Below are positions 1-8,215 of a stretch of DNA of 64,000 nucleotides, piece by piece. Where the stretch lies: contig NZ_JAVHZV010000026.1 of assembly GCF_031119625.1 (NCBI RefSeq), positions 1-64,000 of the forward strand. Direction: 5' to 3'. Source of the stretch: Pseudomonas sp. G34 (GTDB taxonomy: Bacteria > Pseudomonadota > Gammaproteobacteria > Pseudomonadales > Pseudomonadaceae). Numbering within the stretch: position 1 is the stretch's first letter; each line of letters opens with the position of its first letter. The notes beneath the pieces are model-generated. The model was given only the letters and a program-made list of their open reading frames with translations, did not search any database and had not been told where the DNA came from. The position numbers and the translations under genes are program-made.

Positions 1-42
1 TCACGCTGTTCAGTTAGACAGCGGCATTCGTCCTCCGGTCAT

Positions 43-927
43 CTAGAGGGAGTGCTGACGTAAAATCCCTTTAAGCCAACGGCAAAACTCTCGCGCCTCT
101 AGAACATGCTTGCTATGGGCATTGACGTATGCGAGGTAGCTTGCACCTGAGGCAACTGCTTCATCGTCTGCGAGTACCAGCGTACCGCTGTTAAGTTGAT
201 CTCTGACAACTACTCGAGGTGCGATCAACAAGCCTGTACCCCCTATGGCTGCAGCGACCGCTAGAAAAAGGTGATCGTAAACGGCGCCTACGTTTAGTCG
301 ATCGACCGATATGTCCTTCGCTACCGCCCATACGGGTATGGCATCGGGTCTGGATTTGGCCGCTATCAAGGGCCAGTTGGGCAGTGTTTGGGCTTGCTGA
401 GCTGCGACCATGGCCGGGGACCCAACGCATACTAATTCTTCTCTGATTAGCTCCCAGCTTTCGGTGTCTGGAAGGACTAGGTCGCGTGTAATCAGAACGT
501 CGAATTCTTCCCGCGGCTGTGGGGGAGAAAGTGAGGTAATCAGATCGACCTGTAGCTTATGGCTCTCCATGAAAATGCCTAGCACTGGCACGACGACATT
601 CATCGCGAAGCTTGGCATTGAAGTTCTCACGGTGAGTCGATCATGTTTGATCTGGCCTTGGATCATTTGCTGGGTTGCCAGCTCAATGGTCGCCACGGCA
701 TCTCTTACGGCTTCGTAGAACTGGGCGCCTGCCGGAGTGAAAGCGATCTGCGGGCCTCGCCGCTCGAAAAGCGCTACCCCTGTCAAGCCCTCCAGCGTAG
801 CGATGTGTCTGCTCACTGCGCTTTGAGTGATACCCAGCGCCGCGCCTGCTCGGGTGAAATTTCCATACCGACCCGCCGCAGCCAGTACTCGGATGGCCAC
901 CATTGGTATGTCAGATTTTTCTACCAT
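43..927 (-). CDS. LysR-family regulator of the phosphonate operon
   Basis: A 294-residue LysR-type transcription factor. Residues about 10-68 form the winged HTH (RVLAAAGRYGNFTRAGAALG, then QSAVSRHIATLEG), followed by a LysR substrate-binding domain; length is normal for the family. It is transcribed away from the ABC importer, aminotransferase and phosphonopyruvate hydrolase genes, with 99 bp between start codons, the classic layout for a LysR activator of the divergent operon. I infer that it senses phosphonoalanine or phosphonopyruvate, in the role described for PalR of Variovorax Pal2. The family call is firm; the ligand is inferred. Confidence 0.85.
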   Translation of the reverse strand: MVEKSDIPMVAIRVLAAAGRYGNFTRAGAALGITQSAVSRHIATLEGLTGVALFERRGPQIAFTPAGAQFYEAVRDAVATIELATQQMIQGQIKHDRLTVRTSMPSFAMNVVVPVLGIFMESHKLQVDLITSLSPPQPREEFDVLITRDLVLPDTESWELIREELVCVGSPAMVAAQQAQTLPNWPLIAAKSRPDAIPVWAVAKDISVDRLNVGAVYDHLFLAVAAAIGGTGLLIAPRVVVRDQLNSGTLVLADDEAVASGASYLAYVNAHSKHVLEAREFCRWLKGILRQHSL

Positions 928-930
928 GAC

Positions 931-957
931 TTTTACTCATCATTGCACTGCGTAAAA
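931..957. promoter_or_regulatory. Candidate LysR operator in the divergent control region
   Basis: An inverted repeat with perfect 6-bp arms (TTTTAC, 15-bp spacer, GTAAAA) lies in the 99-bp gap between the LysR gene and the ABC operon, just upstream of the LysR start codon. Position and symmetry fit a LysR autoregulatory or activation site, but the spacer is longer than the usual T-N11-A core, so this is tentative. Confidence 0.35.
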
Positions 958-1026
958 CGGGTGCTGGCCGAGTTCTGAAATCTTACGTTCACTTTATGCC
1001 TACTACCATCATGGCTCAATTCAGCG

Positions 1027-2022
1027 ATGGGGTGCGGTATGGGCAAGCGCAGAGTTTTATCATGTTTAACACTCATCCTCGGATCAATGATGCAGATGTC
1101 AGCAAATGCCGCTGATGTAGTTTTGTATTCATCGAACGATGTGCAAACGGTCAGTGCACTCGTTGATCGGTTCGAACGGGAAAACCCCGATATTCAAGTC
1201 TCGGTTGTACGGGCAGGCACCGGCGCGCTGATGCAGCGAATCAAGGCCGAGGCAGCCAACCCGTTAGCCGACGTTTTCTGGTCTGGCGGTCTCTCAACCA
1301 TCGGCGCCTACACGGAGCAGCTTGAGCCTTATCAATCTTCAGAGCGAGAGGCCGTGCCCAGTGAGTATCGGAGCCCTGAAGGTGTATTCCTCGGGACCAA
1401 TATTCACGTAACCGTATTGATGGCCAATGACCGCCAGGTTCCTGGTGGCGAGCTGCCAAAGGGATGGGCAGAGCTGGCCGACGAGAAGTGGAAGGGCAAA
1501 ATTGTCATTCCAGACCCTAAGTTCAGCAGCGCCTCCTATGTCGCCTTGTTTGGGCTGAAGGCGCTTGTAGGCGAAAAGGTCTACGCACGGATTGTGCGTA
1601 ACGCGATCATCGTCGGCACCACATCTGCTGCCTACCAGGGCGTGGCTAATGGTGAGTTTGCCGTAGCCGTCACCATGGAATATGCCGCTTACCAATATGT
1701 GGCAGGCGGGCACCGCGACGTCCACCTGGTCTACCCCGACGAAGGCACCTTCCTTTCGCCTGAAGGGATGGCGCTGATAAAAGGCGGTAAGCATCCCGCT
1801 GAGGCCCGCAAGCTTTATGACTTTCTGGCGTCGGCTCCCGTGCAGACCGAGATTTTCAAAAGTGCCTTCCGCCGCCCCGTGCGCAACGACATCGATGTAA
1901 GCACGCTATCGAAGCTGCCATCGCTCGCGGACATCAAGATCATCACGCTTGACGACAAGCGGATGGAGGCCGAGCGCGCCGAGTTCCTTTCTCAATGGAG
2001 CGAACTGGTTTCCGCCCACTAA
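1027..2022 (+). CDS. ABC transporter periplasmic substrate-binding protein (phosphonate type)
   Basis: A 331-residue family 1 extracellular solute-binding protein of the iron(III)/2-aminoethylphosphonate type. Residues 1-29 form a signal peptide (basic MGKRRV, hydrophobic core, cleavage near SANAA). The mature protein starts with VVLYSSNDVQTVSALVDRFE, typical of Fbp/AepX-like proteins, and has the conserved GTSAAYQGVANGE segment. ATG at 1039 is an alternative start that keeps the whole signal peptide. It is first in an operon with an ATPase, a fused permease, an aminotransferase and phosphonopyruvate hydrolase, so the likely ligand is L-phosphonoalanine or a close aminophosphonate. An iron role is less likely given the context. 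Confidence 0.82.
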   Translation: MGCGMGKRRVLSCLTLILGSMMQMSANAADVVLYSSNDVQTVSALVDRFERENPDIQVSVVRAGTGALMQRIKAEAANPLADVFWSGGLSTIGAYTEQLEPYQSSEREAVPSEYRSPEGVFLGTNIHVTVLMANDRQVPGGELPKGWAELADEKWKGKIVIPDPKFSSASYVALFGLKALVGEKVYARIVRNAIIVGTTSAAYQGVANGEFAVAVTMEYAAYQYVAGGHRDVHLVYPDEGTFLSPEGMALIKGGKHPAEARKLYDFLASAPVQTEIFKSAFRRPVRNDIDVSTLSKLPSLADIKIITLDDKRMEAERAEFLSQWSELVSAH

Positions 2023-2044
2023 TCCACTTGGCCAGGAATCGAAC

Positions 2045-3115
2045 ATGCAGATTTCATTCGAAGGTATCGACCAGAGCTATGGTGGGCATGCCTTGTTCAA
2101 GCAGTTGGATCTGATCATACCGAGCGGGCAGTTCTTTACGCTGCTTGGTCCGTCAGGATGTGGCAAAACGACGTTGCTGCGCATGCTCGCTGGATTCGTT
2201 CGAGCGGATCGAGGCCGCATTCTATTTGGCGAAGAAGACGTCTCTAACGTGCCGGTGCACCGGCGTGATGTAGGGATCGTGTTTCAGGACTACGCATTGT
2301 TCCCGGACCGCTCGGTCCTGGCCAATGTTGCATATGGTCTGGCTGCACGGGGCATCACCAAGGCGCAGGCAAATAACCGAGCGCTCGCCATGCTCAAGCG
2401 GGTAGGGCTCGAATCGCTTGCGGACCGCCCCCCGTCAGCGCTTTCCGGGGGCCAGAAGCAGCGCGTGGCGATGGCCCGCGCCTTGGTCATAGAGCCAAGA
2501 CTGCTGCTACTTGACGAGCCGTTGTCTGCACTGGACGTCAAGCTGCGTGTCGAACTACGAAGCATGATCAGGGAGCTGCAGATCGAAGCGGGCATCACCA
2601 CGGTGTTCGTTACGCACGATCAGGAGGAGGCACTCGCATTATCTGACCAGGTCGCCGTCATGGACCGCGGCAGGATCATACAAATAGGCGCTCCAGATGA
2701 CATCTACGGCAAGCCCAACAGCGCGTTTGCGGCGGGCTTCGTAGGCAACGCGAACCTGATTCCTATCGTCAGGGAGCTCGACGCCGACAGCCAAGGCGAC
2801 CGCTGTCTCGAAACGCCTGCGGGCCTCTTGTTCACTACGTGTAGCCGGCCTCTGAAACCCGGCGCATTTCTGGCTGTACGGGGTTCAGAGATCCGGCTGC
2901 TGAACCCTTCCCTGCCGAAACCCGGCGAACTCCCCGGCGTAATCGAGCATGTTGAATATCGTGGCAATACCATCGGTTACGTCGTAAAGACAGCGCTGGG
3001 TACGGTCAATGTCGACGCGTGGACATTTTCACAAACGTCAATCCGACGCAGGGGGGACGAGGTACTACTGGAATTGCCTCGCACATCACTGATCGTGGAG
3101 GCCGGCGCATGTTAG
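2045..3115 (+). CDS. ABC transporter ATP-binding protein (phosphonate type)
   Basis: A 356-residue cytoplasmic ATPase. The motifs are complete: Walker A GPSGCGKTT, Q-loop FQDYALFP, signature LSGGQKQRVAMARAL, Walker B LLLLDEPLSALD and switch VTHDQEEA, followed by a C-terminal TOBE-like region after about residue 270. I chose ATG 2045 because the protein then begins MQISFEGIDQSYGG like its relatives; the reading frame upstream overlaps the preceding gene. The start lies 22 bp after the binding-protein gene, and the stop overlaps the permease start by 7 bp, showing tight coupling. It energises the fused two-domain permease. Confidence 0.88.
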   Translation: MQISFEGIDQSYGGHALFKQLDLIIPSGQFFTLLGPSGCGKTTLLRMLAGFVRADRGRILFGEEDVSNVPVHRRDVGIVFQDYALFPDRSVLANVAYGLAARGITKAQANNRALAMLKRVGLESLADRPPSALSGGQKQRVAMARALVIEPRLLLLDEPLSALDVKLRVELRSMIRELQIEAGITTVFVTHDQEEALALSDQVAVMDRGRIIQIGAPDDIYGKPNSAFAAGFVGNANLIPIVRELDADSQGDRCLETPAGLLFTTCSRPLKPGAFLAVRGSEIRLLNPSLPKPGELPGVIEHVEYRGNTIGYVVKTALGTVNVDAWTFSQTSIRRRGDEVLLELPRTSLIVEAGAC

Positions 3116-4761
3116 GCACCCTACGACGCGACCCTGTCTGGCTGGCTTTGGCGATTCTGTCGGTTTCGATACTGGCCTATTTCCTCCTGTGGCCGTTGGT
3201 GACGATGCTTGGCAGGTCTCTGGTTACGGAGGGTGGGCTCGATTTCAGTGGATACATACGCTTTTTCACCCAGCGCTCATATCGAGACGCGCTGACCAAT
3301 ACGCTTATTCTTGGCGCAGCCGTCACGATCTGCTCGATGATCGTGGGTGGCGGGCTCGCCATAGTGGCAGCGCGGTGCAGGTTCCCTTTTGCCGGTCTCG
3401 TCACGGTATTGCCGCTGGTCACACTGGTCATTCCAGACGTCGTCGTCGCAGCAGCATGGATTCTGGTGTTGGGCAAGCAGGGGCTAGTCAATAGCTGGTT
3501 GATGCCGCTCGGTATCGAACTGCCCAGCCTTTACTCCTGGTGGGGCCTGGTTTTCGTGATGACACTCAATAACTACGTGTATGCCTTCGTAGCGGTATTC
3601 GTCGGGCTGAAATCAATGGACCGCAATCTCGAAGAGGCCGCTCAGAGCTTGGGTCGTCCCATGGCAAGGGTGATCGCCGGCGTCACGCTGCCTATGTTGA
3701 TGCCGTCGATTTTTGCTGGCGCGCTGATCGTGTTCACACACGTCATCGGCAGCTTCGGCGTGCCGGCCATTCTGGGGGCGCGCACGCCAGTGCTGGCCGT
3801 CAAGACGTACCACGAGTTCATCAGCGAAATGGGCGGCAACCCGCAGATGCAGACAACCATGGCTTCGCTGTTGGTGGTGCTCGGGGCAATAGCTTTATTG
3901 ATCCAAAAGTGTGTTGTGGAGCGGCGCCAATTCCAGATGGAATCAGGGCGTGCACCGGCTCCTCTGGCTATTCGTGGCTGGCTTGCATCAGCGGCAACAG
4001 GCAGCGTGTTGCTGATCGTTGCCTTGTCGACTCTGCCGGCGCTGGTGGTAATCGTTACCGCTTTTACCCCCTCGTTCGGGCCTGTTCTGCAGTATGGCGA
4101 TTTCACGTTCGACCACGTTCGGCACGTCCTGCTTCGCGCCCCTCAGCCGCTTTACAACTCATTAATGCTGGCTACAGCTGCAACGATAGCCGGCACCTTT
4201 TTCGCGGTGATTTGCGCTTACCTCATCGTTAAACGGCGCTCCGCACTGACCCACACTTTGGAGGTGCTGGTCACGCTGCCATTGACGATTGCAGGCACGG
4301 TTCTCGGTATAGCCCTGATCAACACATTCGGCAGCGGCACACTGGTACTGACAGGTACCTGGATGATCATGGCCCTGGCCTACTTCCTTAGGCGGGTGCC
4401 TACCAGCGTTCGTGCGGCGATCGGACCGTTGCACAACCTTCGGGACTCGATCGAGGAGGCCTCGATGAGCCTGGGGGTCAATCCGATCCGTACGTTCTTC
4501 AAAGTGGTTTTACCGGTCGTTTGGCCATCGGTTGCCGCCGCGGCGGTCCTTATGTGGGTCACCACGTTGTCCGAGCTGTCAGCCACGATCGTCCTGTATT
4601 TCGGGGGCATGAGCACCATGCCAATCGAAATTTTCCAGCAGGTCGACAGTGACCGAATGGGCCTCGCTTGCGCCTACAGCCTGCTTTTGCTTCTCATCAT
4701 CTTCGTCCCGCTGGCCATCGCCAGGTGGGGCCTGCGCCTGAAAATAGGGAATATCGAATGA
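3109..4761 (+). CDS. ABC transporter permease, two fused membrane domains
   Basis: A 550-residue inner-membrane protein with about 12 predicted TM segments and two binding-protein-dependent transport domains. Each half carries an EAA loop: NLEEAAQSLGRPMARVIAGV in the first, then EEASMSLGVNPIRTFFKVVL in the second. Such fusions are typical of FbpB and 2-aminoethylphosphonate permeases. ATG 3109 gives MLGTLRRDPVW, just before the first TM helix, and overlaps the ATPase stop. The last codons overlap the aminotransferase start (ATGA at 4758), so all genes are probably co-translated. Confidence 0.87.
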   Translation: MLGTLRRDPVWLALAILSVSILAYFLLWPLVTMLGRSLVTEGGLDFSGYIRFFTQRSYRDALTNTLILGAAVTICSMIVGGGLAIVAARCRFPFAGLVTVLPLVTLVIPDVVVAAAWILVLGKQGLVNSWLMPLGIELPSLYSWWGLVFVMTLNNYVYAFVAVFVGLKSMDRNLEEAAQSLGRPMARVIAGVTLPMLMPSIFAGALIVFTHVIGSFGVPAILGARTPVLAVKTYHEFISEMGGNPQMQTTMASLLVVLGAIALLIQKCVVERRQFQMESGRAPAPLAIRGWLASAATGSVLLIVALSTLPALVVIVTAFTPSFGPVLQYGDFTFDHVRHVLLRAPQPLYNSLMLATAATIAGTFFAVICAYLIVKRRSALTHTLEVLVTLPLTIAGTVLGIALINTFGSGTLVLTGTWMIMALAYFLRRVPTSVRAAIGPLHNLRDSIEEASMSLGVNPIRTFFKVVLPVVWPSVAAAAVLMWVTTLSELSATIVLYFGGMSTMPIEIFQQVDSDRMGLACAYSLLLLLIIFVPLAIARWGLRLKIGNIE

Positions 4762-5990
4762 CACTTTCCAGTACCGCTGACAGCGAGCGCGTTTTCCTTT
4801 CACAGCGAGTTCTTGGAGCGAAATCTTCCGCTACCAAAGAAATGACGCGTCTCGCGGGGCTAATGAGAGGGCAGGGTAAAGACATCATCACGCTGAGCCA
4901 GGGAGAGCCGGATTTCCCGACGCCTCGCCATATCTGCGAAGCGGCCAAGGCGGCGATTGACCGGAATGAATCACGTTATACGGAGGTGGCTGGAACCCTA
5001 GCGTTGCGGGAGGCGGTGGTTCGCAAGTTCCAGCGCGATAATGGGCTGACCTATACCCCGGATCAAATTCAGGTGGGCTGTGGCGCCAAGCAACTGCTGT
5101 ACAACGCATTGCAGGCGACAATCGATCCTGGGGACGAAGTCGTAATTCCTACCCCGGCTTGGGTGTCATACCCGGAAATGGTTTCACTGGCGCAAGGTGT
5201 TCCAGTCATCGTGCGATGTGGGGCGTCGTCCGGTTTCAAAATCACGCCTGCTCAATTGGAGGACGCGATAACGCCGCGCAGCAAATGGCTGATGCTCAAC
5301 TCGCCTTCCAATCCCAGCGGTGCGGTATATAGCCGGGCAGAGTTGGAGGCGCTGGGTGAAGTGTTACTTCGCCATCCTCATGTGTGGGTCATGTCAGACG
5401 ACATCTACGAGAAGATCCGTTATGACTCGGAGCCATTCGCCACCCCGGCAGCAGTTGTCCCTGCACTGGCTGAGCGGACTTTGACGATCAATGGTGTCTC
5501 GAAGGCCTATGCGATGACCGGGTGGCGTGTCGGTTTCGGCGGCGGGCCTATCTCGTTGATCAAGGCAATGAATCTGATCCAGTCGCAATCTACTTCGCAT
5601 ACCAGTTCAATCAGCCAGGCTGCCGCCGTCGCCGCGCTCGATGGGCCGATGGACTTCCTGCCCACATTCATCGATGCATTTCGCAGGCGTCGTGACCTTG
5701 TCGTGCAGGCCCTGCGTGCGGTCCCGGGGCTCACATGCGACCTGCCCGAAGGCGCCTTCTACACCTTTCCCAGCTGCCATGGCCTGCTAGGCACCCGGGA
5801 TCAGGTGGGCACTCTTATCGAAACAGATACCGATCTTGCGATGTACCTCCTTCGTTCTGCGGGCGTCGCCATCGTGCCTGGAAGTTCGTTCGGGCTACCC
5901 GGACATTTTCGAGTGTCGTACGCGGCCTCTGATGCCGAGCTGCAAGAGGCCATGACGCGGATAACGCGAGCATGCAAGCAACTGTGTTGA
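4758..5990 (+). CDS. PLP-dependent aminotransferase, probable phosphonoalanine transaminase
   Basis: A 410-residue class I/II (aspartate aminotransferase-like) enzyme. The PLP lysine lies in NGVSKAYAMTGWRVGF, the cofactor-site NSPSNPSGA is present, and the substrate-carboxylate arginine is in HFRVSYAAS. ATG 4758 overlaps the permease stop by 4 bp; longer reading of the frame would run inside the permease gene. Placed between a phosphonate-type importer and phosphonopyruvate hydrolase (start 39 bp downstream), it most likely converts L-phosphonoalanine plus a keto acid to 3-phosphonopyruvate, as proposed for PalB in Variovorax Pal2. The enzyme class is certain; the substrate is inferred from context. 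Confidence 0.85.
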   Translation: MTLSSTADSERVFLSQRVLGAKSSATKEMTRLAGLMRGQGKDIITLSQGEPDFPTPRHICEAAKAAIDRNESRYTEVAGTLALREAVVRKFQRDNGLTYTPDQIQVGCGAKQLLYNALQATIDPGDEVVIPTPAWVSYPEMVSLAQGVPVIVRCGASSGFKITPAQLEDAITPRSKWLMLNSPSNPSGAVYSRAELEALGEVLLRHPHVWVMSDDIYEKIRYDSEPFATPAAVVPALAERTLTINGVSKAYAMTGWRVGFGGGPISLIKAMNLIQSQSTSHTSSISQAAAVAALDGPMDFLPTFIDAFRRRRDLVVQALRAVPGLTCDLPEGAFYTFPSCHGLLGTRDQVGTLIETDTDLAMYLLRSAGVAIVPGSSFGLPGHFRVSYAASDAELQEAMTRITRACKQLC

Positions 5991-6029
5991 TAGACGCAGC
6001 ACCACGATTCCGGACTGGAGTTTCAAACC

Positions 6030-6902
6030 ATGAATAAAAATCAGCTGTTTCGCCGTGCCCTTGAAAGTGGAACCCTCATGACCGCCATGGCCGCCCACAA
6101 TCCGTTGGCCGCCAAATTGGCCGAGCAAGCGGGCTTCGATGCTGTTTGGGGCAGCGGCTTCGAGCTTTCTGCCAGCTATGCCGTACCAGATGCCAACATA
6201 CTGTCTTCCGGGGTGCACCTAGGCATGATGCGCGCGATTGCATCGGTGGTATCCGTTCCACTCATTGCCGATATCGACACAGGCTTTGGTAACGCCGTCA
6301 ACGTGAGCTATGTCGTGCCTCAATACGAGGCGGCGGGCGCGTCGGCGGTGGTGATGGAGGACAAAACCTTTCCCAAGGACACCAGTTTGCGTGCCGACGG
6401 ACGCCAGGAGCTTGTCCGCATCGAAGAATTTCAAGGAAAGATTGGCGCCGCCGTGGATTCCCGGTGTGACAAGGATTTCGCGGTAATTGCTCGCACCGAA
6501 GCCCTGATTGCCGGGCTAGGCCAGGTGGAAGCGGTCAAGAGAGCCCTGGCATACGAAGAGGCGGGCGCCGACGCGATTCTGATTCACTCCAAGCAAAAGA
6601 CGCCCGACGAAATCCTTGCTTTTATCAACGCATGGTCCGGGAAAATTCCATTAGTGCTCGTACCAACAGCCTACCCGCAGCTCACCGAAGCGGACATCGC
6701 CGCGCTGGGCAAGGTGAGTATCGTGATCTATGGAAACCATGCTGTCAGGGCTGCGGTGGGCGCTATGCGCCGGGTATTCGATCAAATAAGAAAAGACGGC
6801 GGCATTCGTGAAGTTGACAAAACTCTGCCTTCGGTGAGGAACATCATTTCTTTGCAAGGTGATGATGCCATGCGCCGTATCGAGGCGAACTATCTGCGCT
6901 GA
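6030..6902 (+). CDS. palA: Phosphonopyruvate hydrolase
   Basis: A 290-residue member of the PEP mutase/isocitrate lyase superfamily that cleaves the C-P bond of 3-phosphonopyruvate to pyruvate and phosphate. Metal-site acids are in ADIDTGFGN (Asp81, Asp83). The gating loop is EDKTFPKDTS (Glu110-Ser119). PEP phosphomutase has Asn in the loop position where this protein has Thr118; Thr118 is the residue reported for the Variovorax Pal2 hydrolase, which is also 290 residues long. The C-terminal part (ILIHSKQKTPDEI, PLVLVPTAYPQLTEADIAAL) is nearly the same as I recall for Pal2. This makes a degradative hydrolase much more likely than a biosynthetic mutase. A GGAG precedes ATG 6030. Confidence 0.93.
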   Translation: MNKNQLFRRALESGTLMTAMAAHNPLAAKLAEQAGFDAVWGSGFELSASYAVPDANILSSGVHLGMMRAIASVVSVPLIADIDTGFGNAVNVSYVVPQYEAAGASAVVMEDKTFPKDTSLRADGRQELVRIEEFQGKIGAAVDSRCDKDFAVIARTEALIAGLGQVEAVKRALAYEEAGADAILIHSKQKTPDEILAFINAWSGKIPLVLVPTAYPQLTEADIAALGKVSIVIYGNHAVRAAVGAMRRVFDQIRKDGGIREVDKTLPSVRNIISLQGDDAMRRIEANYLR

Positions 6903-6917
6903 GACGGCAGGAGAGCA

Positions 6918-6971
6918 ATGCACCATTTAGTAGTTTGCCGGCACGTGCCAGCCTATGGAGATATGCAGTGA
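6918..6971 (+). CDS. Possible 17-codon leader ORF coupled to aroA
   Basis: A short frame, MHHLVVCRHVPAYGDMQ, begins at ATG 6918 behind a strong Shine-Dalgarno (AGGAGAG, 6909-6915, 2 nt from the ATG at its end). Its TGA overlaps the GTG start of the EPSP synthase (GTGA, 6968-6971). The arrangement suggests translational coupling of aroA to this leader. No protein family is recognisable, and spacing between the SD and the ATG is tight, so it may be a decayed gene start. Confidence 0.35.
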   Translation: MHHLVVCRHVPAYGDMQ

Positions 6972-8215
6972 GTTCGGACAACACCATCAGCCTTGTCCCG
7001 CCAGCTGGGCCATTAATCGGCAGCGTAACTCTGCCGGGCTCCAAGTCGATCACCAATCGTGCCTTATTGCTGGCGGCCTTGGCCGATGGGCAGAGTCGGT
7101 TGACTGGCGCGCTTAAAAGTGATGACACGATGCATATGGCCGAAGCCCTTCGGCGGATGGGAGTAGGGATTGAGGAGCCTGACGATACGACTTATATGGT
7201 CACGGGAACGGGTGGATTAACTGTCCCCGACGGGCCGTTATTTCTAGGAAATGCTGGAACTGCCATGCGATTCCTGACCGCGGTATCCGTGCTTGCGCAC
7301 GGCACAGTGGTGCTGACCGGAGATGCCTATATGCAGACCAGGCCTATCCAGGCATTGGTCGACGCGTTGGCTCACGCTGGCGTGACCATCACCGCTACGA
7401 ACGGGAGCCCGCCCGTTCGCATCGAAGGGGCAGGGCGGTTGGACGTAAAACGTTTCGAAATTGACGGCCAGCTTTCCAGCCAGTTCGTCTCGGCGTTACT
7501 GATGCTGGCGGCGTGCGGGGAAGAACCGATCGAGGTCAGGCTCACAGGCAACGAGATTGGCGCTCGAGGCTATATTGATATTACGCTCGCCTGTATGCGT
7601 GCGTTCGGCGCTGAGGCCGTACAGGTGGCCAAGCAAACCTGGAGGGTTTCTCCCGGAGGTTATACCGCTGGCGACATCGTTATCGAACCTGATGCGTCCG
7701 CAGCGACCTACCTTTGGGCCATGGAAGCTCTCACAAGCGGGCATATAGCTCTTGGTAACCAAGCGCTCACTCAGCCCGACGCGGCGGCCTATCCACTAAT
7801 CCGCAGTTTTCCGCAGATGCCACGCAGCATAAACGGTTCGCAAATGCAGGATGCGGTGCCAACCCTCGCTGTGCTTGCTGCTTTCAACGAGTGGCCGGTG
7901 CGGTTCACGGGCGTGGCCAACCTAAGGGTCAAAGAGTGTGATCGGTTGCAAGCACTCCACGCGGGTTTGAATGCCATCAGTCCAGGTCTGGCTACGTTAG
8001 AGAACGACGACTTGATTATTGATGCGCGCCCTCAACTAGCAGGAACGAGAGTTGGGACGCTGGTCGAAACCCATGGGGATCACCGTATGGCGATGAGCTT
8101 CGCGCTTGCAGGGCTACGCGTTGGGGGGGTGCTCATCCGCGATCCCGGGTGCGTCGCCAAAACTTTTCCCGGCTACTGGGATACTTTGGTCTCGCTGGGT
8201 GTTGAACTCGTTTGA
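6968..8215 (+). CDS. aroA: 3-phosphoshikimate 1-carboxyvinyltransferase (EPSP synthase), stand-alone copy
   Basis: A 415-residue EPSP synthase, which joins PEP and shikimate-3-phosphate in aromatic biosynthesis. GTG 6968 is chosen because GGAG lies 7 nt upstream and the protein then begins just before LPGSKSITNRALLLAA. Active-site elements are all present: GSKS, GNAGTAMR, QTRPIQALVD, DGQLSSQFV, MQDAVPT, VKECDRL, GDHRMAMSF and CVAKTFPGYW. It lacks the SAQ and DKS signatures of the CP4-like class II enzymes. The residue after GNAGTAMR is Phe, where E. coli has Pro101. Pseudomonads normally carry aroA fused to tyrA, so this is likely an extra copy. Gene order after palA (65-bp gap) suggests co-transcription. 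Confidence 0.9.
   Translation: MSSDNTISLVPPAGPLIGSVTLPGSKSITNRALLLAALADGQSRLTGALKSDDTMHMAEALRRMGVGIEEPDDTTYMVTGTGGLTVPDGPLFLGNAGTAMRFLTAVSVLAHGTVVLTGDAYMQTRPIQALVDALAHAGVTITATNGSPPVRIEGAGRLDVKRFEIDGQLSSQFVSALLMLAACGEEPIEVRLTGNEIGARGYIDITLACMRAFGAEAVQVAKQTWRVSPGGYTAGDIVIEPDASAATYLWAMEALTSGHIALGNQALTQPDAAAYPLIRSFPQMPRSINGSQMQDAVPTLAVLAAFNEWPVRFTGVANLRVKECDRLQALHAGLNAISPGLATLENDDLIIDARPQLAGTRVGTLVETHGDHRMAMSFALAGLRVGGVLIRDPGCVAKTFPGYWDTLVSLGVELV

Noticed and set aside
6030-6902. PEP phosphomutase (phosphonate biosynthesis)
   Set aside because: The gating loop has Thr118, not Asn; no phosphonopyruvate decarboxylase is near and an importer is, so degradation fits better.
6968-8215. CP4-like class II EPSP synthase
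   Set aside because: The SAQ and SGDKS signatures of that class are replaced by SSQ and GSKS.
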